Shown here: piece after piece, positions 28,636 to 36,970 of the stretch
Numbering within the stretch: the stretch's first letter is position 1
How the letters are laid out: the number at the start of each line of letters is the position of its first letter
Assembly (NCBI RefSeq): GCF_928382285.1
Contig: NZ_CAKMSS010000002.1
Location: 124,001 to 188,000, forward strand
DNA length: 64,000 bases
Source of the DNA: Rothia nasimurium
Lineage (GTDB): Bacteria > Actinomycetota > Actinomycetes > Actinomycetales > Micrococcaceae
Direction: 5' to 3'
The notes under the pieces: model-generated
What the model was told of the DNA's origin: nothing
The model's input: the letters and a program-made list of their open reading frames with translations, nothing else
The model's database searches: none
Program-made: the position numbers and the translations under genes

Positions 28636-29448
28636 CTATGCGAAAGCGCGGCTGAGTTCTGACAGTCGGGTGGACAGCGAGCCATCGATGACTTCGTCCC
28701 CTACCTGCACGCGCAGACCGCCCAGAAGTGCGGGGTCTACGGTGATGTCGAGCTTCAGCTCCTTGCCGTAGGTCTTGTTGAGTGACCCCTGCAGCTTTGC
28801 AATCTGCTCTGCAGTCAGCGCGGTTGCTGAGGTAACTCGTGCGATCCAACGGTTTTGACGCTTGACGATGATTTCTACGAACTCGTTAGCCAGACGGGCT
28901 GCGGTGGTTCCGCGGGCCGCAGTGGCAACTCGTTCTAGCAGAAGCTTGCCTTCAGCGGTGGCTACACGGCCACCGAGGCTGACAGCCAGCTTCTTGAGTG
29001 CTTCCTTGCTTGCCCTGGTATCGGCAAGAGCAGCCTGTGCTTCTGCTGAGGCATCAACGGTGTTGATGAAGGTCAGCAGTTCGTTGACGGTCTGCTCCAG
29101 TGCATCGATACCTCCGCGCTGTTCAGCAGAAAGCGCTACTGAGGTAACAGCGGTTGTTTCGAGGGCATCAGCCAGATCGCGTTCTTCACTCCAGCGGGCT
29201 TCTGCTGCTGCAGAAACGATAGCCAGAGCGGCGTCGGAAATCTTGCCGCCCAGAACGGAGCGGGCGATGCCTGCTCGCTGCGCTGCTTCGCGGGAAGGAT
29301 CGGTTAGACCTCGCCGGAACCCGCCGTTGCTGTCGATAGCGTCGACAACAGCGAAGAGCTCTTCTGCGAGGTGGGTCGGGTTATCGGTAGGCTGGGCCAC
29401 CAGAACCTGTTCCACCTTGTTCAGTGATTCAGTCGATACTGCTGACAT
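28636..29448 (-). CDS. atpH: ATP synthase F1 delta subunit
   Basis: Peripheral stalk subunit joining b to the top of F1. At 270 residues it is longer than the usual 180, as in other actinobacteria, with an N-terminal extra helical region and the C-terminal RVTSATALTAEQIAKLQGSLNKTYGKELKLDITVDPALLGGLRVQVGDEVIDGS block that defines the family. Its start overlaps the atpF stop by one base (TAATG). Confidence 0.93.
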   Translation of the reverse strand: MSAVSTESLNKVEQVLVAQPTDNPTHLAEELFAVVDAIDSNGGFRRGLTDPSREAAQRAGIARSVLGGKISDAALAIVSAAAEARWSEERDLADALETTAVTSVALSAEQRGGIDALEQTVNELLTFINTVDASAEAQAALADTRASKEALKKLAVSLGGRVATAEGKLLLERVATAARGTTAARLANEFVEIIVKRQNRWIARVTSATALTAEQIAKLQGSLNKTYGKELKLDITVDPALLGGLRVQVGDEVIDGSLSTRLSELSRAFA

Positions 29449-29993
29449 TAGCGGGCTGCACCTGCCTGCTGCTGCACGTCAAGGTCAGCAAGAAAACGAT
29501 CGACTACACGTGCGGATCGCTCATCATCGTTGAGGGATTCGCCCACAATCTTGCCAGCCAGTGAGGTTGCCAGAGCGCCAACTTCGGTACGAAGTGATGC
29601 TGCGGCAGCTGCACGTTCTGCCTCGATGGTCTTCTGGGCGTTTTCGGTGATGCGAGCGGCCTCAGCGTTTGCGCGCTCCTTAGCTTCTGCCACGATGGCG
29701 TCGCCTTCGGCGCGTGCTTCTTCGCGAATCTTCTGAGCTTCCAGACGAGCGCTTTCGAGCTGCTGGCCGTACTCTTCGCGTGCTGCCGCGGCCTCTGCCT
29801 GAGCCTTTTCAGCCTTGGCTAGACCACCCTCAATTGCTTCTTTACGGTCCTGGTAAATCTTTTCGAATGCCGGGACAACGTACTTGGTGACGATGAAGAG
29901 GAGGAGCAGGAACCCGATGGCGGTAATGGCGATTTCCCAGACATTGGGGATCAGAGGGTTCGCGCCCTCTGCTGCTGCCATTAAGTGAGACAT
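29448..29993 (-). CDS. atpF: ATP synthase Fo b subunit
   Basis: Peripheral stalk. One N-terminal membrane helix (IAITAIGFLLLLFIVTKYVVPAF, about residues 20-42) is followed by a long charged Ala/Glu/Arg-rich coiled coil to residue 181. Coupled to atpH by a one-base overlap. Confidence 0.95.
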   Translation of the reverse strand: MSHLMAAAEGANPLIPNVWEIAITAIGFLLLLFIVTKYVVPAFEKIYQDRKEAIEGGLAKAEKAQAEAAAAREEYGQQLESARLEAQKIREEARAEGDAIVAEAKERANAEAARITENAQKTIEAERAAAAASLRTEVGALATSLAGKIVGESLNDDERSARVVDRFLADLDVQQQAGAAR

Positions 29994-30044
29994 AGGGGGT
30001 TTTCCTGTTCTATAGTTTGGTCAATCTTTCGGCGGGGCCAAAAA

Positions 30045-30254
30045 TTACTTGATAAACGCAAGAACCAGGCCGAGAACTGCCAGTGCTTCAACCAGTGCGA
30101 AGCCCAGGAAGAGCATGGGCTGCAGGGTGCGCTGTGACTCGGGCTGACGGGCAACAGAGGTCATGTAGGCTGCGAAGATCAGACCTACGCCGATGCCACC
30201 GCCGATAGCTGACAGACCGTAACCAACTGCGGTAAGTGAACCGGTGAGTTCCAT
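30045..30254 (-). CDS. atpE: ATP synthase Fo c subunit
   Basis: Proton-carrying ring subunit, 69 residues, two membrane hairpin helices. The first has the [12 protein letters not shown] glycine repeat, the polar loop is ARQPES, and the second contains [16 protein letters not shown] with the essential proton-binding Glu (AL-V-E-A). Glycine and alanine spacing fits a proton rather than sodium ring. Strong AAAGGA precedes the start, as expected for the most highly made subunit. Confidence 0.97.
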   Translation of the reverse strand: MELTGSLTAVGYGLSAIGGGIGVGLIFAAYMTSVARQPESQRTLQPMLFLGFALVEALAVLGLVLAFIK

Positions 30255-30275
30255 GATGTTTGTTTCCTTTCACAG

Positions 30276-30381
30276 TGCCCCTTGCGGTTTGTGTGTTGTG
30301 TAAGGGGCAGAGTTTTGATGTGGACACTCCCCGCTAAAGCGGGTTGCTTTTCTCGTCCGCCGGTGGGCCCGACGGAGAAAA
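30276..30381 (-). promoter_or_regulatory. Structured leader upstream of atpE
   Basis: The 136-base gap between atpB and atpE holds three potential stems: TGCCCCTT/AAGGGGCA (30276-30309), CCCGC/GCGGG (30330-30343) and TTTTCTC/GAGAAAA (about 30348-30381). Stem-loops here could shield atpE mRNA or raise its translation to match c-ring stoichiometry (inference by analogy with the E. coli atpE leader). Confidence 0.5.
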
Positions 30382-30390
30382 CCTATATTT

Positions 30391-31194
30391 TTAGTGGCCT
30401 TCTGAGACCGAGCCCTGCAGGTAGACCGCAAGGAGCAGGGTGAAGACGTAGGCCTGGATAACCTGAATCATGAGTTCCAGGAAGTAGAGGAAGAGACCCA
30501 GGGCGCCTGAACCGACCGAGGCGATAGCAGCGATGCCGCCTGCTTCAACAATCAGGTACTGAGTAAGGGATGCTGCAACCATAATCGCCAGGTGGCCACC
30601 GAACATGGTAGCGAAGAGACGCAGGGCGTGGGTTGCGGGGCGGATGAGCATGTTTGACATGAACTCAATCGGAATCAAGATGATGTAAACAGGCCAAGGA
30701 ACGCCGGAGGGCATGGTCATGTCCTTGAAGAACTTCCCCAGGCCCTTGCGCTTGATACCAACACCAACCCAGGTCAGGTAGGCGATACCTGCCAGGGCGT
30801 AGGCAGAACCTACGTGAGACATGGTGGGCAACTGGACAACGGGAATTGAACCGTAGAGGTTGTTGACCAGGATGAAGAAGAAGGCGGTGAAGAGCAGGGG
30901 AACGAAAGGCTTGTAGTGGTGGGCGCCAATCAGTTCCTTGCCCAGGCTGTTACGGACCAGGCCGTACCCCATTTCGCCCACGAACTGGGTGCGTGAGGGA
31001 ACCATGGCACGCTTGCGGGCAGCGAAAAGGAAGAAGCCAGCAACGATGACCACCGACAGGATGACCAGAAGCATCTGCTTGCTGAACTCAAAATCACCGA
31101 TCGTGAAGATGGCAGGCAGGTGCATATCATCGATAGTGGGCGGAACGTAGCCCTGCTGCTCTCCCGCTGCGACAACTAGCCCGTTTGAAATCAA
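30391..31194 (-). CDS. atpB: ATP synthase Fo a subunit
   Basis: Proton channel subunit next to the c ring. About 267 residues, six or so membrane helices; the half-channel helix contains LIRPATHALRLFATMFGGHLA with the essential Arg, and the C-terminal FLELMIQVIQAYVFTLLLAVYL is typical. The start is uncertain: an ATG at 31209 itself overlaps an AAAGGA, whereas a TTG at 31194 is spaced six bases after that AAAGGA, the same arrangement seen before atpG and the thioredoxin/TPR gene. The TTG is chosen for that reason. Confidence 0.9.
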   Translation of the reverse strand: MISNGLVVAAGEQQGYVPPTIDDMHLPAIFTIGDFEFSKQMLLVILSVVIVAGFFLFAARKRAMVPSRTQFVGEMGYGLVRNSLGKELIGAHHYKPFVPLLFTAFFFILVNNLYGSIPVVQLPTMSHVGSAYALAGIAYLTWVGVGIKRKGLGKFFKDMTMPSGVPWPVYIILIPIEFMSNMLIRPATHALRLFATMFGGHLAIMVAASLTQYLIVEAGGIAAIASVGSGALGLFLYFLELMIQVIQAYVFTLLLAVYLQGSVSEGH

Positions 31195-31293
31195 GGCAAG
31201 TCCTTTCATTGCTTCGTGTTGGCCGCTGGCTCCAGCAACCTCAGAGGTTTAAAGAATCAAAAGTATGTGTGTGCCAACCGGTTTCAGTTGGTC

Positions 31294-31548
31294 TTATTTA
31301 CGCTGCTGCATGTGGATAAATACCAGGTAGATACCACCAAAGGCGCCAACGAATCCGCCTACCCAAGCAATCCAGGTTGTACCTAGTAAGTGGTCCAGAC
31401 CATAGCCTACCAAACTCCAGATACCAATGCCTATCATGACGTACAGAAGTGTCATAAAGGCCCCGGCTGTTCCGCCACCGGCAACCAGGTCGCCGGCAGA
31501 GCGTAACTGCTTATCTTGCTTGTACCACTTATCGTCGGTGTTGCCCAC
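31294..31548 (-). CDS. Small AtpZ/AtpI-like membrane protein
   Basis: An 84-residue protein with two hydrophobic helices (AGAFMTLLYVMIGIGIWSLVGYGL and IAWVGGFVGAFGGIYLVFIHM) and a glycine-rich GxGxxxG style packing, characteristic of the AtpZ/AtpI family encoded in front of atpB and proposed to help c-ring assembly or magnesium supply. Translation starts at GTG 31548, nine bases after AAGGAG. Confidence 0.75.
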   Translation of the reverse strand: MGNTDDKWYKQDKQLRSAGDLVAGGGTAGAFMTLLYVMIGIGIWSLVGYGLDHLLGTTWIAWVGGFVGAFGGIYLVFIHMQQRK

Positions 31549-31572
31549 GGGTGTATGCTCCTTTGCCTAGTT

Positions 31573-31995
31573 TCATCCTACCGAATCGAAATAGAGGATT
31601 CTCTGTTTCGAGATAATTTTCGTTTCAATGACAAGCTGGGCCACCAGTGCCAGGACGGCTCCGGTGAGAAGCCAGCCGTTACGAAAATCCTGCGGTATAG
31701 GGGCGAACACTAAGAGGCCGGTGAAAACCATAATCTTGAACGGATACATGGCCGCTAGAGCCGCTGCCGCCGCTTTCATCGACTTCTTCTCAGCCGGTAT
31801 CACAACCATGATTCCGACCGCGAAACTGAGATAAACCAGGGCAAGCCCCGTAAGGAACCCACCCGCAGCCGGTTTACCTGCGATAAGTACACCAACTATC
31901 GTACCGACTAGGGCCAAGATAGCCAAAGCCAGCGAGACAGACCGGAAGATTTTTAACCAGGGCATCTCATTGATGCCCAGCGGCTTAGGCCCCAT
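31573..31995 (-). CDS. Four-helix membrane protein, ATP synthase I-like
   Basis: About 140 residues, four predicted membrane helices with a short lysine-rich cytosolic loop (IPAEKKSMKAAAAALAAMYPFK). It occupies the place of Rv1303 between rfe/tagO and the atp genes in Mycobacterium, where a putative ATP synthase accessory protein is found. Start ATG 31995 overlaps the end of tagO by 11 bases; a second ATG at 31965 (MPWLKIFRSV) is possible. Function is inferred only from position and topology. Confidence 0.7.
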   Translation of the reverse strand: MGPKPLGINEMPWLKIFRSVSLALAILALVGTIVGVLIAGKPAAGGFLTGLALVYLSFAVGIMVVIPAEKKSMKAAAAALAAMYPFKIMVFTGLLVFAPIPQDFRNGWLLTGAVLALVAQLVIETKIISKQRILYFDSVG

Positions 31996-33013
31996 TTTTC
32001 TGACGCACCTTCCCGAGCAAGGTCGGCAAAAAGATGTAAAGGGCCAAGATAAGCACAACTAACAGGGCAGACCAAACAGCGTTCTGGGTTTCAAAGGGCA
32101 GGGCCATCACTGTCACAGCGGTCACCACAAAAGTAGTAAGCGTCACAAGGGCCGCGCTACCCAGGTGGCTGAAACCGACGTCCGTCAACCGCTGATAGGC
32201 ATGGGTGCGATGGGGTTTGTACCACTGTTCACCCCGCACGATTCGGCGCAGTAGTGTGGTCCCGGTATCTGCCAGGTAGACCAGCAGGGGGGCAAGAATA
32301 TATTCCACGTAAACCCCCGAAAGGAAAGCCCCTACCGCCATAGAAGCGATAGCTCCCCCCAGGAAGTAGGAACCGGCATCCCCCAGGAAAACGTTCTTAC
32401 CGGTACGCACGTTCCAGGGCAGGAAGGCCAGGTAGGCCGCAGCCACAGCCGCTCCCCCGGCAAGTAGCCAGGGCATTTGGTTGACCCAGCCCGCGTAGGC
32501 ATAAGCCCCACCCACGGCAAAGCCGTGAAGACCCGAGATGCCGTTAATGCCGTCCATAAAGTTCACCACGTTGATGTAGGCGGCAATCGCGAAGACACCC
32601 AGGGGAATCCAGAAGATGGAGGTCCCCAGCATCAGGGTCATTCCTAGGGTGACGATAGCGCCGATGAGTAGCTGGGCAGCAAAGCGAACCTTGATAGAGA
32701 CCCCGCGGTAGTCCTCCATCCAGCCCAGGGCGCCCGATGCCACCATGCCAAAGAGCACGAAGAGGGCGATAGACCGATCGGTAAAAATCTGTCCGTCGAT
32801 GAGGGCAACCAGGTAGGCCAGCACCGCTGCAAGTGCGGTTGCCAGCCCCATGCCTCGGAAGACCGGGGAGCTGTGGGAAGACCGTGCGGTGGGGATGTCG
32901 ACCAGGTTCCAGCGGTGTAGGAGCGGACGCACGGCGAAGGGTAAGAGCAGACCGGCGACCAGGCCGACAACGGTGGGCACCAGAAGCAGAGCCAGAAGTT
33001 CTGAGGTAGTCAT
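31985..33013 (-). CDS. tagO: Undecaprenyl-phosphate GlcNAc-1-phosphate transferase (TagO/WecA/Rfe type)
   Basis: Attaches the first sugar phosphate to the lipid carrier for wall polysaccharide or teichoic acid. The 342-residue protein has about ten membrane helices, the family motif NFMDGINGISGLHG, the metal site VFLGDAGSYFLG, and the C-terminal HRTHAYQRL histidine motif. Its ATG overlaps the dehydratase stop (TAATG), so it is coupled to the envelope genes, while its 3' end overlaps the first atp accessory gene. Confidence 0.9.
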   Translation of the reverse strand: MTTSELLALLLVPTVVGLVAGLLLPFAVRPLLHRWNLVDIPTARSSHSSPVFRGMGLATALAAVLAYLVALIDGQIFTDRSIALFVLFGMVASGALGWMEDYRGVSIKVRFAAQLLIGAIVTLGMTLMLGTSIFWIPLGVFAIAAYINVVNFMDGINGISGLHGFAVGGAYAYAGWVNQMPWLLAGGAAVAAAYLAFLPWNVRTGKNVFLGDAGSYFLGGAIASMAVGAFLSGVYVEYILAPLLVYLADTGTTLLRRIVRGEQWYKPHRTHAYQRLTDVGFSHLGSAALVTLTTFVVTAVTVMALPFETQNAVWSALLVVLILALYIFLPTLLGKVRQKNGA

Positions 33014-34875
33014 TAGGCCTCCTGCCCCCGGTGCTCGGTGCGCTCGTACCCGCGGTGGCTACGGTAGTTTTCAAGCCAGCGGGCGTAGTCAAGGTCAGCG
33101 GGGTCAAGCCTGGGAGCTTGAGCCCTCATGATATTTTCGTTCTCTTCGCTGCGCTGGTGTACCTCGTCCTGACCAAAAAGCACCTCGTCGCGCTTTTCGC
33201 CCGCACGCAGGCCAATAACCTCGATAGCCACGTCGAAGCGCTCATAGAGGCTGCGCATATGTTCGGCCACCTTGAGAATCTTGACCGGCTCGCCCATATC
33301 GAGCACCATTACCTCGCCGCTGCGTCCGATTGCCCCGGCCAGCATGACCAGCAGGCAGGCGTCCGGAATCAGCATGAAGTAGCGGGTGGCGTTCCGGTCG
33401 GTCACGGTCAGGGGGCCGCCGTCCAGGATCTGCTTGGTAAAGAGGGGCTTAATAGAACCGCGAGAGCCAAAAACATTGCCGAAGCGCACCGAGACATAGG
33501 TACGCCCGGTCTGCTCGCCGTACCAGCTCGTCAGCATTTCCGCGCTGCGCTTGGACTGCCCCAGGGCAGTAGTGGGGTCGGCAGCCTTATCGGTCGAGAT
33601 ATTCACAAAAACCTGAACATCAACCTGAGCTGAAGCCTTAAGTACGTTTGCGGTACCCAGAGTATTAGTTTTATAGGCTTCCTTGGGGTAAGCCTCAAGA
33701 GCAGAGACATGCTTAAGAGCGGCAGCATGAAATACAACCTCAGGCTGACGTTCAGCAAAGACCGCCTCTAATGCCTCAGCATCCCGTACGTCCGCCAGAA
33801 TCACGCTGGGGTCGTCCAGACTTGATAGGCCGGTCAGAGAATACCGGGTATCCATAAGCAGGGACTCATCACGGTCGAGCATCATAAGCTCAGCCGGCTG
33901 ATAGGCACTAATCTGGCGGCAGAGCTCAGAGCCAATCGACCCGCCTGCACCGGTCACGAGCACCCGTCGACCCTGCACATAGCTACGAATGAGGTCATGG
34001 TCAATCTTGTAGTCAATTGTGCCGCGAATCTTCTCAAGAAGCTCGCGCTCATTATTCTCTTCACTGCGTCGGCGACCGTGACCAATATCGGGAACAGCAG
34101 AGTTGATGCGTATGGTTTCTACACCCATCTCTTTCATACTCTGAGCGATGCGGACCAAACGCCGTTCAGGAATCTCTTCACCAATAGCAATGAGCACCTT
34201 CTCAGCCTGGTGATGTTTTACCAGGGCCGCCAAATCAGCGCTGGTTCCCTCAACCTTAACCGAATGAATACGGGCGTTACGCACCGAACGGTCATCGTCA
34301 ACAATCGCGACCGGCAGGTACTTGGCCTTAGGGTCGGTCATCAAGGTTGACACCAGGTTGCGGCCCAGAAAACCTGCACCGTAAACAATCACCCGCTGCA
34401 CATCTTTACCGCTGGGGCGGTTGGTCTTTTCCTCATAGATTCGCTTGCTATAGCGGAAGCCCATCATCAGCAAAACAGCGATGGGGAAGGCAATCAGCAC
34501 CACCGAGCGGGGTACCCCAAAGGCTCGGGACGATACCATCAGCAGTATCTGCATAATGATGGTGTTAGCTAATATCAGGGGGTAGAGCTTGCTGCCCTCT
34601 TGCAGGGTGCCGTAGCTGTGGACTCCGCGGTAGAGACCCATCATCAGGCCACCACCGATTTGCAGGGCGACCATCACCAGGGCAACCATGGTGAGCCCGC
34701 CTGCATCGATCTGGCTCAGATCCATGCCGTAGCGCAAAACAAAGGCAGCGGGTAGGGCTATCAGCCAGGCTAGGGAGTCTAGCCCCATCTGCACGTACTT
34801 CCACCAGGTTTTCCGCTCGGTGCTCGAGGTCAGAATGGGGATAGAGGTGGTCTGCGGGGACGCTTCTTTAGACAT
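33013..34875 (-). CDS. CapD/PglF-type nucleotide-sugar 4,6-dehydratase, membrane-anchored
   Basis: Converts UDP-GlcNAc (or a related UDP-sugar) to the 4-keto-6-deoxy sugar, the first step to di-deoxy-amino sugars. The 620-residue protein has four N-terminal membrane helices (about 25-130), a CoA-binding-like Rossmann region, then a second Rossmann domain VTGAGGSIGSELCRQ at about residue 306 and the catalytic NISTDKAADP...GQSKRSAE at about 423-445. Full-length and intact. The middle of the gene reads AT-richer than its neighbours. It overlaps the glycosyltransferase gene by eight bases. Confidence 0.88.
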   Translation of the reverse strand: MSKEASPQTTSIPILTSSTERKTWWKYVQMGLDSLAWLIALPAAFVLRYGMDLSQIDAGGLTMVALVMVALQIGGGLMMGLYRGVHSYGTLQEGSKLYPLILANTIIMQILLMVSSRAFGVPRSVVLIAFPIAVLLMMGFRYSKRIYEEKTNRPSGKDVQRVIVYGAGFLGRNLVSTLMTDPKAKYLPVAIVDDDRSVRNARIHSVKVEGTSADLAALVKHHQAEKVLIAIGEEIPERRLVRIAQSMKEMGVETIRINSAVPDIGHGRRRSEENNERELLEKIRGTIDYKIDHDLIRSYVQGRRVLVTGAGGSIGSELCRQISAYQPAELMMLDRDESLLMDTRYSLTGLSSLDDPSVILADVRDAEALEAVFAERQPEVVFHAAALKHVSALEAYPKEAYKTNTLGTANVLKASAQVDVQVFVNISTDKAADPTTALGQSKRSAEMLTSWYGEQTGRTYVSVRFGNVFGSRGSIKPLFTKQILDGGPLTVTDRNATRYFMLIPDACLLVMLAGAIGRSGEVMVLDMGEPVKILKVAEHMRSLYERFDVAIEVIGLRAGEKRDEVLFGQDEVHQRSEENENIMRAQAPRLDPADLDYARWLENYRSHRGYERTEHRGQEA

Positions 34876-36718
34876 TGCTGCCCTTCTCTTTCTTCCCCTG
34901 CGGGGTTCGTCCGGTCATGGCCCTAAAGGCCCGGGTGCGCAGTTCTTCTGGTGCTAGGCGGTAGACACCGCGTATGGCTAGGTTCTGGGCGAAGCGGAGA
35001 GGGCTCAGCACTCCCCCGGTATAGAGCCTGCGCTGGACCTGGAGGTCCTTGCGCAGGGCTTCTAGCCCACCACGTCGGGTGTAAGCTGTGGCGACCCGGT
35101 AGCTCACCAGGGGCTGGCTCAGGTTGCCCAGGACGAACCCGGCTCGACTCATGCGGGCCCAGAGCCAGTAGTCTTCGGCTCCCGGAACCTCCACGTAGCT
35201 GCCAACGGCCTCTACAGCGCTCTTGCGGAAGACCACGGTGGGGTGCAGCATGGGGTTGCGCTTCGGTAGCATCTCTCGGATAGCTCTCGCCCCGGTCACG
35301 GCCTTCCGTTCGGCCTCGGGGCGGGCGGGGTCGTCCGTAAATTCGTACATGGCGCTACCCAGCACGTCGTGCTGGCCGGCGGCAAGCAGGGGAACCTGCT
35401 GGGCAAAACGGTCAGGAGCAGAAACATCGTCTGAGTCTGCTCGGGCCACAATATCGTAGTCGCAGTAGGTGAGCCCCTCGTGCAGGGCGGCAGCTAGCCC
35501 GTGGTTCTCGGCAAGGCGCACCACGGTCACCGGCAGGGAACTCTGCTCTTCAAAATCAGCGATGACCTGAGAAAGCTCAGCGCTCACGGGGCCATCCTGC
35601 ACCAGCACCAGCTGGTTGGGGCGCAGGGTTTGGCCCTCGGTATTCGAGGCTAGGGCCAGGCGCAGGTGCTCGGGCTGATCCCCGGCATAAACGCTCATCA
35701 AGACAGAGAACTTGGGGTCGCTCCCGTAGTTTGCTTTGATACGCTGGGCCAGCTGGGGGGTTTCAAGCTGGTAGACGCCGTCCAGCACCTCGCTGTTGGA
35801 GCGATAGCCGGCGGCGGCGTCCTGAAGCCCCTTGAGGAAGTAGCCGGTGTAGGTCTTCTTCTCATCGGTGCGCAGCAGGGTGCTAACCCACAGGCGGGCT
35901 GTTGAGCCGCCGTAGAGCAGCTTTTCCAGCGGGGTTAGGGTGCGACGGGCACAAAAAACCCAGAGCTTATTGCGTACATCGTTGTAGAAGCGGGGGCCGG
36001 GTTTGGCGTCTGTGGTGCCAAAGGTTTTGGTGTGGTGGCGGGCTACCGACCGCTCGGTAGCAATACCGTTGCTGTGGTGAATCAGGCGGGTGGTGTATTC
36101 GAAGTCGTCGTTCCAGATAAAGAAGTCTGCCAGGGGCAGGTCGGTGGCCCGCATGGCGGCAGCGTCCATCAGGATTGACACAAAGGACGCCGAGCGGATG
36201 GGCCGGGCACCCACAGCGGCTGCCCGCGCGGTACGGTCAGGGCCCGCAGCGAACATGGTACGCATGGTGTTCATGGGGTGGTCCTGGCCGTTGGTCCACA
36301 CCACTTTAGAGGCCACGACGGCCGGGCGCTCTGCCCGCACCGGGGAATAGTCAGCCCAGGCCCGGTAGGCCTCAGAGAGGGTGTTCTCGGTAGGTTCAGT
36401 GTCGTCGTCCATGGCCCAGACCAGGTCTGCTGCATGGCGGTTTAGGGCCCGGTCGATGCCCACAGTGAAGCCGCCTGCGCCGCCCACGTTCTGCGGTAGG
36501 TGCACTATGTCGGTAGCCAGTGAACTCCGATAGCTGCCCAGGTACTCTTCGGTACTGTCGGTAGAAGCATTATTGACGATGATGACCGTATCGGGAGTCA
36601 GCTCCCCCGCCTCTATCCCGGCTAGGGTCTGTTCAAGCAGCTCACGGCGGTTATAGGTCACCACTACAGCAACAATGCGCTCCTGGGGGCGCACCTGGGG
36701 TGTCGGGGCAGATACCAT
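34868..36718 (-). CDS. Tandem GT2 glycosyltransferase (two catalytic domains)
   Basis: A 616-residue fusion of two family 2 glycosyltransferases. Domain 1 (about 12-280): VVTYNRRELLEQTL, VNNASTDST and AMDDDTEP with the Asp-rich metal motif near residue 103; it resembles galactofuranosyl/rhamnosyl transferases of actinobacteria. Domain 2 (about 336-560): FSVLMSVYAGDQPEHLRLAL and VARADSDDVSAPDRF, a WcaA-like domain with the DxD near residue 426. Both metal motifs are intact, so both may be active. ATG 36718 (MVSAPTPQVRP) follows AAAGGACC. Probably builds a wall polysaccharide on the TagO lipid. Confidence 0.85.
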   Translation of the reverse strand: MVSAPTPQVRPQERIVAVVVTYNRRELLEQTLAGIEAGELTPDTVIIVNNASTDSTEEYLGSYRSSLATDIVHLPQNVGGAGGFTVGIDRALNRHAADLVWAMDDDTEPTENTLSEAYRAWADYSPVRAERPAVVASKVVWTNGQDHPMNTMRTMFAAGPDRTARAAAVGARPIRSASFVSILMDAAAMRATDLPLADFFIWNDDFEYTTRLIHHSNGIATERSVARHHTKTFGTTDAKPGPRFYNDVRNKLWVFCARRTLTPLEKLLYGGSTARLWVSTLLRTDEKKTYTGYFLKGLQDAAAGYRSNSEVLDGVYQLETPQLAQRIKANYGSDPKFSVLMSVYAGDQPEHLRLALASNTEGQTLRPNQLVLVQDGPVSAELSQVIADFEEQSSLPVTVVRLAENHGLAAALHEGLTYCDYDIVARADSDDVSAPDRFAQQVPLLAAGQHDVLGSAMYEFTDDPARPEAERKAVTGARAIREMLPKRNPMLHPTVVFRKSAVEAVGSYVEVPGAEDYWLWARMSRAGFVLGNLSQPLVSYRVATAYTRRGGLEALRKDLQVQRRLYTGGVLSPLRFAQNLAIRGVYRLAPEELRTRAFRAMTGRTPQGKKEKGSNV

Positions 36719-36970
36719 GGGCAAACAGGTCCTTTCGTGGGGTGAGGCCACCTGCAAAGGCGTGTTTACCCCGATTTCAGGGCACAAAGCACGCAACTCT
36801 ATCTAAGTTTAGCGAACTCACCTGTGGATTATCCCAGCGCAGGCGGCCAGAAGCCCAAACCTTAGCCCTTTGTGGCCTGCCCTACGTGTTTTTTGCTCCG
36901 GCCTATGTCACCCTAGGGGGTAGGGGCACAGACGGCCCACCGGTAACCACCGTACGGACGGAGTAAAGGC
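36719..36970. other. Divergent intergenic region, no feature recognised
   Basis: 252 bases between the glycosyltransferase and epimerase start codons. Must hold both promoters. No clear palindrome or consensus -35/-10 pair could be assigned by eye. Confidence 0.4.
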
